This document shows positions 42,112 to 51,766 of a stretch of 64,000 nucleotides of DNA, one piece after another. The position numbers were made by a program, and so were the translations under genes. The notes beneath the pieces were generated by a model. The model worked only from the letters and a program-made list of their open reading frames with translations. It made no database searches and was not told where the DNA came from. Position 1 is the stretch's first letter; each line of letters starts with the position of its first letter. Source of the DNA: Metabacillus schmidteae (GTDB lineage: Bacteria > Bacillota > Bacilli > Bacillales > Bacillaceae); NCBI RefSeq assembly GCF_903166545.1, contig NZ_CAESCH010000002.1, forward strand, positions 1 to 64,000, given 5' to 3'.

Positions 42112-42192
42112 TGGTAACTGGCTGGCTTTAGCATAGAAGCCCTATAGCTTTGCTTTGCGTCACCACTTTTCAGTGAGTTTGCCATTACTTGT
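42112..42192 (-). ncRNA. Cyclic di-GMP-I-like riboswitch, variant core
   Basis: On the minus strand: TAATGGCAAAC, a CACT-GAAA-AGTG hairpin, GTGACGCAAAGC, TATAGGG, and CCAGCCAGTTACC closing a P1 helix with the 5' end. These landmarks and their order match GEMM-I. The core reads AAAGCAAAGC, a five-base duplication relative to the usual ACGCAAAGCTATAGGG, so ligand binding could be altered. Confidence 0.68.
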
Positions 42193-42637
42193 TATATCGG
42201 GTAGAATCTTGTCACTATAATAGGTATTTAGAACTATTTGTTTTTGTGTAGGGCTGATTATATGAAGTGTTTGATTAGAAGGAACAGACACACCTATAAA
42301 ATAAGATAGAAATAAAACAGCCACCTATAGAAAAAAATAAAATAAATCCTGAAATTCTATTTTTAACCTTCAAGTTCAGAGTACTTATAGAATCGAAGTA
42401 TTACAAACAACAGTAATATAAAGGAAGAAAACCCTTTCTTAATTCCTTGGTACAAATTACCCAAAAAAAACTGTAAATATATTTACAGAAACATGTTAAA
42501 ATGTTCGAGTAAGCAAAGATGGATAGTTGAAAAGCTACCAGATATGTAAGAAAATGTAGTTTAGTTGTAGATATCTAGCACGTTATTTATTATAATGGTT
42601 TAGTTGTTTTATTAGATTATAATATTTGGAGGTCATT
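42193..42637. promoter_or_regulatory. Control region of exopolysaccharide module one, 18-bp palindrome
   Basis: CTGTAAATATATTTACAG at 42471-42488 is a perfect 18-bp palindrome and a likely operator. The rest of this 445-bp region is AT-rich, with no gene. A clear promoter was not identified. Confidence 0.6.
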
Positions 42638-43390
42638 ATGGTAGAAGAAAAAATCAGTTTGAAAGAGTTGTATCTTACCTTAAAGAAACGACTATCATTC
42701 ATAATAATTATAACAGCAATAGCGACTGCACTGACTGGAATTGTTAGTTATTTTTTACTAACACCAATTTACCAGTCTTCAACGCAGATTCTTGTAAATC
42801 AATCTAAAAATGATCAACAGTTCTATAACCAAGGGGAATTACAAACCAATCTTCAATTGATTAACACATATAATGTTATTATTAAAAGCCCCGCAATACT
42901 AGATAAAGTAATAGAACAAGAAAAACTAGATATGACTTTCAATGAGTTAAATGAGATGATAACTGTTTCTAATGAACAAGATTCACAAGTTGTTAATATA
43001 GATGTACAAAATGAAGATCCGCAGAAAGCGGCAGATATTGCCAATACTATTGCAAAAACCTTTCAATCTGAAATATCCAAGATAATGAAAATAGATAATG
43101 TAAATATATTGACACCAGCTGAAATAGGAGAGGATCCTTCTCCCGTTAAACCTAAACCTTTAATAAATATGGCTTTTGGACTGATCTTTGGGTTTGCTCT
43201 AGGGGCAGGGATAGCATGGTTACAAAATTATTTAGATAACACAATCAAAACAGAGCAAGATATTGAAAAACATCTTGGGTTAGCTGTGTTAGGAACTATT
43301 ACTACCATTAATCTGGATGAAGAAAATATAGGTCAAGAGACAGGAAAGGTTTCAATGACAAGAACGAGAGGTGAGTCGGTTGGCTCGTAA
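42638..43390 (+). CDS. ywqC: Polysaccharide chain-length modulator (Wzz family, YwqC-like)
   Basis: This 250-residue membrane protein has two transmembrane helices (about 19-41 and 173-193) enclosing an extracellular helical domain, and a short cytoplasmic C-terminus, as in YwqC/EpsA/CapA activators. In Gram-positives this protein activates the separate BY-kinase encoded next to it and helps set polymer length. The PSPVKPKPLINM proline-rich motif before helix two is typical. ATG at 42638 is seven bases after GGAGGT. The end overlaps the kinase gene by 11 bases. A paralogue is at 57629. Confidence 0.93.
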   Translation: MVEEKISLKELYLTLKKRLSFIIIITAIATALTGIVSYFLLTPIYQSSTQILVNQSKNDQQFYNQGELQTNLQLINTYNVIIKSPAILDKVIEQEKLDMTFNELNEMITVSNEQDSQVVNIDVQNEDPQKAADIANTIAKTFQSEISKIMKIDNVNILTPAEIGEDPSPVKPKPLINMAFGLIFGFALGAGIAWLQNYLDNTIKTEQDIEKHLGLAVLGTITTINLDEENIGQETGKVSMTRTRGESVGS

Positions 43391-44081
43391 AGATCGTAAA
43401 AAAATATTTAATTTACAAAATAGGAGTTTAATATCATTAACATCTCCTAAATCTCCAATTGCGGAACAATTTAGAACGATTAGAACAAATATACAATTTT
43501 CTAGTGCGGATAAAGAAATTCGGACTATTATCGTTACATCAGCTGGACCTGGGGAAGGAAAATCAACAAATACGGCGAATATCGCAGTTGTTTTCGCACA
43601 ACAAGGAAAACGTGTCTTATTGATAGATGCTGATTTAAGAAAACCAACAGTCCACTATACTTTTAGAACCGAGAATCACATCGGAGTATCTAATGTATTA
43701 ACAAAACAAGCTTCACTTGAAGAATCCTATACGGCAACTGCTCAAGAAAAATTATTTGTCCTTTCAAGTGGCCCAATACCACCGAATCCTTCGGAGTTAT
43801 TAGCTTCAAGAGGTATGCAGGTTCTAATTGAAAATGCAAAAGAAGAATTTGATATTATTATTATTGATTCTCCGCCAGTACTTGCAGTTACTGATGCTCA
43901 GATTTTATCAAACTTGGCAGATGGTGTTGTTTTGGTAGTAGGAAGTGGTAAAACAGAAATTGATGCTGCGAAAAAGGCGAAGGAACTCCTAGTTAGTGCT
44001 AATGCAAAAATTCTAGGTGCCGTTCTTAACAATAAAAAACAAGAAGAAAGTCAGTATTATTATTATTACGGTGGAAAGTAG
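43380..44081 (+). CDS. ywqD: Tyrosine-protein kinase (BY-kinase, YwqD-like)
   Basis: This 233-residue cytoplasmic kinase autophosphorylates a C-terminal tyrosine cluster and targets exopolysaccharide enzymes. Walker A (GPGEGKST, about 56-63), Walker A' (LLIDADLRKP) and Walker B (IIIIDSPPVL) are present, and the protein ends QYYYYYGGK. TTG at 43380 is preferred, in line with the paralogue's GTG, because AGAGGTG is then well spaced; GTG at 43371 is the alternative. The phosphatase gene follows after a short gap, giving the modulator-kinase-phosphatase order. Confidence 0.94.
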   Translation: MARKDRKKIFNLQNRSLISLTSPKSPIAEQFRTIRTNIQFSSADKEIRTIIVTSAGPGEGKSTNTANIAVVFAQQGKRVLLIDADLRKPTVHYTFRTENHIGVSNVLTKQASLEESYTATAQEKLFVLSSGPIPPNPSELLASRGMQVLIENAKEEFDIIIIDSPPVLAVTDAQILSNLADGVVLVVGSGKTEIDAAKKAKELLVSANAKILGAVLNNKKQEESQYYYYYGGK

Positions 44082-44166
44082 ATGATTCTTAAGGATCTTC
44101 TCTTTTTGTTTGCTTTCTATGTTAATTTTTTGTAAATAGTAGATTACTATTACGGAGGTAAGTATA

Positions 44167-44931
44167 ATGATTGATATCCATAGCCATATCCTTCCAGGGG
44201 TAGACGATGGAGCACAAACAATAGAAGATGCAATAAAGTTGGCAAAAGAAGCTGTTTCCGAAGGAATCACTAAAATAATTGCAACACCTCATCACCACAA
44301 TGGAAAGTACACCAATAAAAAAGAAGTCATTTTATCTAAAGTGGTAGAACTAAATGATATACTTCATCAAGAAAATATACCACTTGAAGTCTTGCCGGGA
44401 CAGGAAACTCGTATCTATGGAGAATTGCTGGAAGATTTAAGGAAAGGTGATATTCTTCCTCTTAATAAATTCAACTATTTATTTATTGAATTACCCTCTG
44501 GTCATGTGCCCAGGTATACAGAGAAACTTTTATTTGAGGTTCAGTTGAAGGGATTAACCCCAGTAATAGTTCACCCTGAAAGGAATACTGAGATTATTGA
44601 AAACTCTGATATTCTATACAACCTTGTAAGTAAAGGAGTGCTAACCCAAATTACATCTGGTAGTGTAGTTGGAAAATTCGGTAAAAAAATACAAAAATTC
44701 ACTATGCAGTTAATTGACTCTAACTTAACACATTTCATAGCTTCTGATGCTCATAACACATCAACAAGAAGCTTTCATTTCAGTGAATCACTATCTGTAA
44801 TTGAAAAAGAATTCGGATCGAATGCATCATTATTCTTCTGTGAGAATGCTGAATATTTAATAAAAGGTCAAGCTATTTATAAAGAGGCTCCGAGCATGAT
44901 CAAACGAAAAAAATTGTTTGGAATTTTTTAA
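44167..44931 (+). CDS. ywqE: Tyrosine-protein phosphatase, PHP family (YwqE/CpsB)
   Basis: This 254-residue metal-dependent phosphatase of the PHP superfamily removes phosphate from the BY-kinase and its targets. The N-terminal metal motif MIDIHSHILPGVDDGA, ATPHHHNGKY, a PGQETRIYGE segment, VHPERN and the C-terminal ASDAHNTSTR supply the expected His/Asp/Glu ligands. The start follows GGAGGT. It completes the regulatory trio of module one; module two has no second phosphatase, so it may serve both kinases. Confidence 0.95.
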   Translation: MIDIHSHILPGVDDGAQTIEDAIKLAKEAVSEGITKIIATPHHHNGKYTNKKEVILSKVVELNDILHQENIPLEVLPGQETRIYGELLEDLRKGDILPLNKFNYLFIELPSGHVPRYTEKLLFEVQLKGLTPVIVHPERNTEIIENSDILYNLVSKGVLTQITSGSVVGKFGKKIQKFTMQLIDSNLTHFIASDAHNTSTRSFHFSESLSVIEKEFGSNASLFFCENAEYLIKGQAIYKEAPSMIKRKKLFGIF

Positions 44932-45064
44932 GCTAGTTTATATAAAACAAAGTAAAGTATGATAGTTTTCATTCCCAACATATGGCAGAAATTAGAGAAG
45001 TGTGTAAAAATCAAAAAGTACAATTATTAATAAAACCAATAATTTATGAAAGAGGTAATTACTA

Positions 45065-45946
45065 ATGAAAAAAGTAAGAAAAGCCATCATACCAGCAGCA
45101 GGATTAGGAACTCGTTTTTTACCAGCTACAAAAGCAATGCCAAAAGAAATGTTGCCAATTGTTGATAAACCTACTATTCAATATATCATCGAAGAGGCAA
45201 TCGAATCAGGTATTGAAGATATTATTATTGTTACAGGTAAAGGAAAAAGAGCAATAGAAGATCACTTTGATCATAATTTTGAGCTAGAGCAAAACTTAAT
45301 TGAAAAAGGTAAATTAGAGTTATTTGAAAAAGTGAAGCAATCTTCTGAAATAAATCTTCACTATATTCGTCAAAAAGAACCAAAAGGGTTAGGACATGCT
45401 GTATGGTGTGCACGTAATTTCATTGGTAACGAGCCATTTGCAGTTTTACTTGGTGATGATATTGTACAAGCTAATGTTCCATCTTTAGGACAGTTAATGA
45501 ATGAATATGAAAAAACTCAATCATCTGTAATTGGTGTACAAACTGTTGGTGATAATGAAACTCATCGTTATGGTATTGTAGATCCAGGCAATAATGAAGG
45601 TCGTCTTTATCAAGTTAATAACTTTGTAGAAAAACCGGCACCAGGCACCGCACCTTCAAATCTAGCAATTATGGGTCGTTATGTATTTACACCAGAAATA
45701 TTCAAGTTTTTAGAAGAACAAGAGATTGGTGCTGGAGGAGAAATTCAATTAACAGATGCCATTCAGAAACTAAATACGATTCAACGTGTATTCGCTTATG
45801 ACTTTGAAGGAAAACGTTATGATGTGGGTGAAAAATTCGGCTTTATCCAAACAACAATTGAATTTGCTTTACAGCACGAAGATTTAAAAGATTCTCTTAT
45901 GGACTTCCTAAAAGAAGTAGTAAAAAAAGAATCAGTTAAGGCGTAA
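45065..45946 (+). CDS. gtaB: UTP-glucose-1-phosphate uridylyltransferase GtaB
   Basis: This 293-residue nucleotidyltransferase makes UDP-glucose from UTP and glucose 1-phosphate. Signatures are the nucleotide loop [20 protein letters not shown] (11-30), [13 protein letters not shown] and FVEKP. It supplies sugar donors for the exopolysaccharide here and possibly for teichoic-acid decoration; other copies of this gene family (yngB, ytdA) are known. AGAGGT precedes the ATG. It is followed six bases on by the sugar transferase, so it belongs to the operon. Confidence 0.96.
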   Translation: MKKVRKAIIPAAGLGTRFLPATKAMPKEMLPIVDKPTIQYIIEEAIESGIEDIIIVTGKGKRAIEDHFDHNFELEQNLIEKGKLELFEKVKQSSEINLHYIRQKEPKGLGHAVWCARNFIGNEPFAVLLGDDIVQANVPSLGQLMNEYEKTQSSVIGVQTVGDNETHRYGIVDPGNNEGRLYQVNNFVEKPAPGTAPSNLAIMGRYVFTPEIFKFLEEQEIGAGGEIQLTDAIQKLNTIQRVFAYDFEGKRYDVGEKFGFIQTTIEFALQHEDLKDSLMDFLKEVVKKESVKA

Positions 45947-45951
45947 TAGTA

Positions 45952-46641
45952 ATGAGAGAAGCTATTTCAAAAAAATCATCGTCAAACGTAACGGTAGCCG
46001 GGGAAGGTAAAACTCAAAGTCATACGAAATTTTATTATCTAACAAAAAGAATTGTTGACATCTTAGGAGCTTTAATAGGATTAGTTTTGGTATCGCCGAT
46101 ATTTATGTTAATTAGTGTATTATATTTATTTGGAGAAAATAAAGGTCCTGTCTTTTTTGCTCAACAACGTGTGGGGAAAAATGGACGCATTTTTAAGATG
46201 TATAAATTTCGCTCGATGATTGTTGATGCAGAGAATGTTTTAAAAAGTGATAAAAAACTTTATCAAAAGTATTTAGAGAACAATTATAAATTAGAACCAT
46301 CTGAAGATCCAAGAATTACAAAAATTGGACAATTTTTGCGTGAAACTAGTTTAGATGAACTCCCTCAATTATTAAATGTACTGAAGGGGGATATGAGTTT
46401 AGTAGGACCAAGACCTGTTGTCCAAGTTGAACTTAAAGAATATAACCATCGATTAACTGAGTTTCTTAGCGTAAAGCCTGGTGTAACTGGTTATTGGCAA
46501 ATATGCGGAAGAAGTGATGTTGGTTATCCTGAGCGAGCAGATTTAGAGTTTTATTATGTGGATAATCAAGGATTTAAGTTAGACCTTAAAATAATTGTTA
46601 ACACAATTTTACTTGTAATATCCAGAAAAGGTGCTTATTAA
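45952..46641 (+). CDS. Undecaprenyl-phosphate sugar-1-phosphate transferase (priming enzyme)
   Basis: This 229-residue bacterial sugar transferase moves a sugar phosphate from a nucleotide sugar to undecaprenyl phosphate and starts the repeat unit. After one hydrophobic hairpin (about 32-60) come the catalytic blocks RVGKNGRIFKMYKFRSM, PRITKIGQFLRETSLDELPQ, KGDMSLVGPRPV and KPGVTGYWQICGRSD. It lacks the long N-terminal membrane domain of WbaP, as in EpsL/TuaA-type enzymes. It is linked closely to gtaB, so a hexose such as glucose or galactose phosphate is a reasonable guess for its substrate. A hairpin follows. Confidence 0.92.
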   Translation: MREAISKKSSSNVTVAGEGKTQSHTKFYYLTKRIVDILGALIGLVLVSPIFMLISVLYLFGENKGPVFFAQQRVGKNGRIFKMYKFRSMIVDAENVLKSDKKLYQKYLENNYKLEPSEDPRITKIGQFLRETSLDELPQLLNVLKGDMSLVGPRPVVQVELKEYNHRLTEFLSVKPGVTGYWQICGRSDVGYPERADLEFYYVDNQGFKLDLKIIVNTILLVISRKGAY

Positions 46642-46713
46642 ACTGGTTTTGCAATTATTAAATCTAATAGTTTTAATTGTTACCTAAGAGAAATCATTCT
46701 TAAATAAATTATT

Positions 46714-46750
46714 AAGGCCTTGTTTCCTTTGAAAGAAAACAAGGCCTTAT
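46714..46750 (+). terminator. Hairpin between priming transferase and galE
   Basis: AAGGCCTTGTTT (46714-46725) pairs with AAACAAGGCCTT ending at 46748. The T run is lacking on the plus strand, so partial termination or processing is possible; galE is 100 bases further on. Confidence 0.65.
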
Positions 46751-46852
46751 CAACATGATAAATTGAACCTAAACCGATAGATATAGATTTAAGGAATGTT
46801 CATTAGGTATGGTGTCAAAAAACATTTGTTATTTTGGTAAGGAGATGTAAAA

Positions 46853-47827
46853 ATGATTCTGGTTGTTGGTGGAGCAGGCTATGTTGGTAGCCATCTTGTA
46901 AAAGAGCTAGTGGAAAAAGAAAAAGTAGTGGTATTAGATAATTTATCAACAGGATTTAAGCAGTTAGTTGACAGCAACGCTATCTTTGTACAGGGAGATT
47001 TAGGAGATCGTCGTGTACTTGATGACATATTTAATACGTATCCAATAAAAGCTGTTATGCATTTTGCTGCCAATAGCTTAGTTGGAGAGTCTGTCACAGA
47101 TCCATATAAGTACTATCAGAATAATGTTGCTGCAACATTAACCTTACTTAAGGCAATGGTAGATCATAATGTGAAAAACTTTATCTTTTCATCTACAGCA
47201 GCAACATATGGAGTCCCAAATGTTGACTTAATAGATGAAAAACAACCGAATAATCCAATTAACCCCTATGGAAAAACGAAGCTTATGGTTGAACAGATCC
47301 TTGAAGACTTTGCAACAGCTTACGATCTCCATTATATCGTGCTGCGATACTTCAATGTAGCGGGTGCACATGAATCATCAACAATTGGTGAAAGTCATGA
47401 TCCTGAGACACATTTAATTCCAATTATTCTTCAACACTTATTGGGAGAAAGAGAGAAAATCTCTGTCTTCGGTACTGATTATGATACACCTGATGGTACA
47501 TGTATTCGAGACTATATTCATGCAACAGACCTAGCAAATGCTCATATTCTCGCATTAGATGCATTATTAGAAGAGGAAAAAGAAACAGAAGTATATAATT
47601 TAGGAAACGGAAATGGTTTTTCTGTAAAAGAAGTAATTGAAACTTGCGAAAGTGTAACAGGGATTAAGGCAAATATCGAATATGGTGATAGACGTCAAGG
47701 AGATCCTGCAAAACTTGTAGCTTCCTCAGAGAAGATAAAAAGAGAATTAGGCTGGGAGCCAAAATTTAATTTAAATCAAATTATAGAAAGTGCATGGAAG
47801 TGGCACAGTAGTCAAAATATAAGTTAA
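46853..47827 (+). CDS. galE: UDP-glucose 4-epimerase GalE
   Basis: This 324-residue extended short-chain dehydrogenase interconverts UDP-glucose and UDP-galactose (or their N-acetyl forms) with bound NAD+. The GGAGYVGSHLV Rossmann motif (5-15), the catalytic Ser-Ser-Thr in FSSTAATYG, and YGKTK (YxxxK, about 139-143) are present. RBS AAGGAGATG precedes the ATG. It supplies a galactose donor to the transferases downstream. Confidence 0.95.
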   Translation: MILVVGGAGYVGSHLVKELVEKEKVVVLDNLSTGFKQLVDSNAIFVQGDLGDRRVLDDIFNTYPIKAVMHFAANSLVGESVTDPYKYYQNNVAATLTLLKAMVDHNVKNFIFSSTAATYGVPNVDLIDEKQPNNPINPYGKTKLMVEQILEDFATAYDLHYIVLRYFNVAGAHESSTIGESHDPETHLIPIILQHLLGEREKISVFGTDYDTPDGTCIRDYIHATDLANAHILALDALLEEEKETEVYNLGNGNGFSVKEVIETCESVTGIKANIEYGDRRQGDPAKLVASSEKIKRELGWEPKFNLNQIIESAWKWHSSQNIS

Positions 47828-48003
47828 ATTACTCCAACTACTAAAGGAATATTGTTACAGTCTTTAATTTTAAAGGTTGAAAATGTATTATGAAAAAGAT
47901 ACTTTGTCGTAACCCTGTTGTATAGGGTAAATAACGTAGGGAAAGAAGAAATAATTGTATGTTTTTTTGTACATATTATTTCTTCTTATTAAGAGGGATG
48001 TCA

Positions 48004-49440
48004 ATGAAATATTTAATCTGGCCCATTTCTTTATTTATTTTTGAGTATATTAATATTCAATTTCCAATCTATTATGGAAATCGAATTCAGCTTTATCTAT
48101 ATATATTCTTTATTCTATTGGCTTTAATACAATTAAGAGGGGAATTCCCGAAATCTTTTATAAATAAAAGGGTAGTTGTATTTATTTCTATAATTTTAGT
48201 TGTGCAATTTATAGCAATGGTTTTAAGTTACTACAGGATTGATGTATCTGGATTTAACAAGCATCCGATTAAAACGTATATATCATTTCTTGGGTTTGTA
48301 TGTTCAATCCTTGTTCATTACTTTGTAGTAAGGTTAAATATAAATGATTTAAATGATGTTAATAAATTTTTAAAAGGCGGATGGATTGCATTAATCCTTT
48401 CACTCATTGTTTGTCTTATTCAATTATGTTATTTATTCTTACCGTCATTGTTTGAGCCGTTAGTAAGGTTAATCGGTGATACTGTAGAAGCAAGATGGGG
48501 TGGACAGCAAGCGAATGACAATCCTAGTAGTTTCTATATGTTAGGAAGTTATGTTCAAACGACTTTTAGAATTAATGGGTTAACAGAAGAGGCCTCAAAC
48601 CTAGCAACGCAATTTTTTGTTATATTTATTCCCTTTATTCTTGCTTCTATAAAAAATAAGTTTAATATCTTTAATGAACAGCGTGAAAAGATCTTTCCTT
48701 TATACATCATACTGGTAATTATTTTATTCTTATTTGTAATGGCAAAGACAACGGCTGGATTTTTATTTGGAGCGGTTATTTTACTCTTTGTTATGAGAGA
48801 TATGAATAAAATTCAGCGGGTTTTAGTAATTCTTTGCGCTATAGTGGTTTGCTCTTTTATTTTTCAATATAACTTTAGAAGTGAATACCTATCGGAAACT
48901 ATAAATAACTTCTTATTAAACAAAAATGAAACATCTGTTTCAAATAGGTCAGGCACTACACTTGCCTTATTAATCATCACAGTAAAAAACTTTTTAACAG
49001 GTATTGGATGGGAATATCACTCCTATTATATTTTTGAATATCTACCGGATTGGTCAAGATACAATCAAGAATACTATGATTTCATTGAACGAAAAGAGTT
49101 TCCAATTATGTCAGTTTTACTAGGTTGGACAGCTGAATTTGGAATCGTAATTGTTGGTTTAATTGCCCTATATTTAATTAATACTCAAAAGAAATTTCGT
49201 AAACTAAGTAATCAAGCAATTGATTTAAATCACAAGGAAGCACAGTTTATTAAAGTCTTGTGCGACTCCTCGCAATATTATTTAATTTTCACTTTGATTA
49301 GCTCGGCATTTTTATATGTTTGGTATGCCAGCATATATTTGATCGTTTACTTCTTCTTTGTGAGTATTATATATGTTATTAGTAATAAGCTAACAAATAA
49401 TGCTTCTGAAAGATTTGAGGGATTACATGAAAAAAATTAA
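48004..49440 (+). CDS. O-antigen ligase/polymerase-like membrane protein (Wzy)
   Basis: This 478-residue protein has about 11-12 membrane segments and a large extracytoplasmic loop between about 290 and 390, as in Wzy-type polymerases that link repeat units on the outer face of the membrane. Sequence conservation in this group is low, so the call rests on topology and position. The start at 48004 lies six bases after AAGAGGG; the ATG at 47998 is the alternative. It overlaps the next glycosyltransferase by 14 bases. Confidence 0.78.
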   Translation: MKYLIWPISLFIFEYINIQFPIYYGNRIQLYLYIFFILLALIQLRGEFPKSFINKRVVVFISIILVVQFIAMVLSYYRIDVSGFNKHPIKTYISFLGFVCSILVHYFVVRLNINDLNDVNKFLKGGWIALILSLIVCLIQLCYLFLPSLFEPLVRLIGDTVEARWGGQQANDNPSSFYMLGSYVQTTFRINGLTEEASNLATQFFVIFIPFILASIKNKFNIFNEQREKIFPLYIILVIILFLFVMAKTTAGFLFGAVILLFVMRDMNKIQRVLVILCAIVVCSFIFQYNFRSEYLSETINNFLLNKNETSVSNRSGTTLALLIITVKNFLTGIGWEYHSYYIFEYLPDWSRYNQEYYDFIERKEFPIMSVLLGWTAEFGIVIVGLIALYLINTQKKFRKLSNQAIDLNHKEAQFIKVLCDSSQYYLIFTLISSAFLYVWYASIYLIVYFFFVSIIYVISNKLTNNASERFEGLHEKN

Positions 49441-50542
49441 AGTAGCTTATATTTGTGAAGCATTAGGTGGGGGAGTAAGAAAACATTTGGTAGACTTACT
49501 TGACCATATTGATAAAAACAAATATGAGGTTCATGTTATACATGGTGTTAATCGAATGGATACTGTCTTTATTGATGCTAAAAATAGACTGGATAATGTC
49601 AAATTCTATCCTGTTGCTGAAATGGAAAGAGAAATAAGTGTTAAAAAAGATTTCGCAGCTTTAATGAAGGTAGTAGGTATATTGAAAAATATAAAACCTG
49701 ATGTAGTACACTGCCATAGTTCTAAAGCAGGTGTTCTGGGGAGAGTAGCAGCAAAATATTTGCGGATAAAAAAGATATATTACACACCGCATGGGTATAT
49801 CTTCCAAAACCCAACGATATCTAATAAAAAAATGAAATTATTCACATTTATCGAAAAAGCATTGGCTAATAATTTTTCAACAAAAGTAATACATGTATCT
49901 AAAGGTGAAGAAGCAGAAGCTATCAAACATAATATTTTACCTGTAGAAAAGTCAACTGTTGTTTACAATGGGATGGATATTCCCGAAGTTAAAGATGAAG
50001 GCATCAAGGACATTTTTCATATCGTAACCATAGCAAGAATGGATGATCAAAAAAATCCATGGGAAGCAATAAAAATAATTGAGGGTCTGCTAAATCAGTA
50101 CCCTAATATTATGTACACCTACGTTGGTGATGGGAAGTACTATAATGAAATAGCTGAGTATGTTAATAGTAATAAATTGGACAACCACATTAAACTTCCC
50201 GGTTTCTTGGATAATCCGTATGAAGTGTTAAAAGGAGCAGATTTATTTTTACTATCATCTTTATATGAAGGATTACCATATGCATTGATTGAAGCTATGG
50301 CTTTTAAGGTACCTTTATTAGCATCTGATGTAACAGGTAATAATGAATTAGTTACTAATGATGACAACGGTTTTCTATATAAGCTAAATAATATAGAAGA
50401 AGGTAGAGCAAAGTTAAAAGTATTGATCAACAATAAGGATTTGCTAGGCAAGATGAGTAACAATGCATATAAGCACTTTATAAATAACTTTACGATTGAA
50501 AAGATGGTAAATGCCTACGATAAATTATATTCAGGAGATTGA
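49427..50542 (+). CDS. Glycosyltransferase, GT4 family
   Basis: This 371-residue GT-B fold enzyme adds a sugar from a nucleotide donor to the growing lipid-linked unit. The N-terminal acceptor domain includes GGGVRKHLVDLL, HCHSSKAGVLGR and YTPHGYIF; the donor domain has VTIARMDDQKNPW and the E-x7-E motif in SSLYEGLPYALIEAM (about 280-295). The ATG at 49427 follows GAGGGATT and is 27 bases inside the open frame. Donor and acceptor are not predictable. Confidence 0.92.
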   Translation: MKKIKVAYICEALGGGVRKHLVDLLDHIDKNKYEVHVIHGVNRMDTVFIDAKNRLDNVKFYPVAEMEREISVKKDFAALMKVVGILKNIKPDVVHCHSSKAGVLGRVAAKYLRIKKIYYTPHGYIFQNPTISNKKMKLFTFIEKALANNFSTKVIHVSKGEEAEAIKHNILPVEKSTVVYNGMDIPEVKDEGIKDIFHIVTIARMDDQKNPWEAIKIIEGLLNQYPNIMYTYVGDGKYYNEIAEYVNSNKLDNHIKLPGFLDNPYEVLKGADLFLLSSLYEGLPYALIEAMAFKVPLLASDVTGNNELVTNDDNGFLYKLNNIEEGRAKLKVLINNKDLLGKMSNNAYKHFINNFTIEKMVNAYDKLYSGD

Positions 50543-50563
50543 GTACATTTAGGAGTCGTTAAA

Positions 50564-51751
50564 ATGAAAAAAATTGCCTTTTTATTACCGGATTTTCAAG
50601 AAGGTGGCATGCCTAAGGTAGCATCAAACATCATGTCAGGTCTAAATAGTGACTATTCACAGTATCTAATCTTATTGGATAGTGAAAGTGAAATTCGCTA
50701 TGAGCATAACTCAAAAGTTCTTGGAGTGTGCCCAAAAGGCCAAACAAAACTTCAAAAAATGAAAGTTTTTTTAAAGAGAATTAAAATAGTTAAAGAATTA
50801 AAGAAAAAATATCATTTTGATGTAGTTGTTAGTTTCGGTGTTGCAGCAAATATTATTAATATTGTGTCAAATCAAAATGAAAAAACAGTCTGTACGGAAC
50901 ATAATGTTAAATCCATTGAAAATAAAACATGGGGTTTCTTTGGTAAAATTTACGATGTCTTAATTAAATTGTTTTATTCTAAACCGGATCATTTAGTTGC
51001 TATATCCAATGTAATGAAAGAAGATTTTATCGAAAATTATAACTTAAAAAAGGATATTGATGTTATTTATAATCCTCATAAGATAAATGACATTATTGAA
51101 AGATCAAATGAACCATTAAATTCTAGTGAAAAAGAGCTTTTTAAAAATAAAAAAACGTTAATAAATGTAGGAAGATTAACATATGCAAAAGGGCATTGGC
51201 ACTTAATAAGAGTTCTTGCTGAGCTAAAGAAAAGTGAGCCCAATATCCAGTTATTGATTCTAGGACAAGGCGAAATGGAAGAAGATTTAAAGAAACTTTC
51301 TGAAAAACTAAACATACAAGACTCTATACAATTTTTAGGCTTTCAACAAAACCCTTATAAATTTATTAAGCACTCAGATGCTTTTGTGATGAGTTCTTTG
51401 TTCGAAGGGTTTCCTAATGTTTTAATTGAATCTTTAGCTTGTAATACGCCGATCATTTCGACTGATTGTAAATCTGGACCTAGAGAAATAATAGATAAGG
51501 ATAAAAATATTCATAAAAAAATTAAAGAGTTTGAAGTACATGAATACGGACTGATTACACCACAATTTGATGGTAATGTAATATTGAATGATAGCAAGCT
51601 TTCTGATTCAGAACAACAATTAAAACTAGCTATTCTAGAACTAATTCAGAATAAAGAATTATACGATAAGCTGAAAGCCAATTGTCTTAATAAGGCACTA
51701 GAATACGATGTGTCAAACATGGTAAAAAAATACGAAGAAATCTTTAGGTAA
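50564..51751 (+). CDS. Glycosyltransferase, GT4 family
   Basis: This 395-residue GT-B enzyme has an N-terminal EGGMPKVASNIMSGL motif, CTEHN, and a donor domain with NVGRLTYAKGHWHLI and the E-x7-E motif SSLFEGFPNVLIES. An extended insertion before the C-terminal helix (about 305-340) is typical of the EpsF/WbnK-like branch. AGGAG precedes the ATG. It lies 21 bases after the preceding transferase gene. Confidence 0.92.
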   Translation: MKKIAFLLPDFQEGGMPKVASNIMSGLNSDYSQYLILLDSESEIRYEHNSKVLGVCPKGQTKLQKMKVFLKRIKIVKELKKKYHFDVVVSFGVAANIINIVSNQNEKTVCTEHNVKSIENKTWGFFGKIYDVLIKLFYSKPDHLVAISNVMKEDFIENYNLKKDIDVIYNPHKINDIIERSNEPLNSSEKELFKNKKTLINVGRLTYAKGHWHLIRVLAELKKSEPNIQLLILGQGEMEEDLKKLSEKLNIQDSIQFLGFQQNPYKFIKHSDAFVMSSLFEGFPNVLIESLACNTPIISTDCKSGPREIIDKDKNIHKKIKEFEVHEYGLITPQFDGNVILNDSKLSDSEQQLKLAILELIQNKELYDKLKANCLNKALEYDVSNMVKKYEEIFR

Positions 51752-51766
51752 AGGTAGCTGAATATT

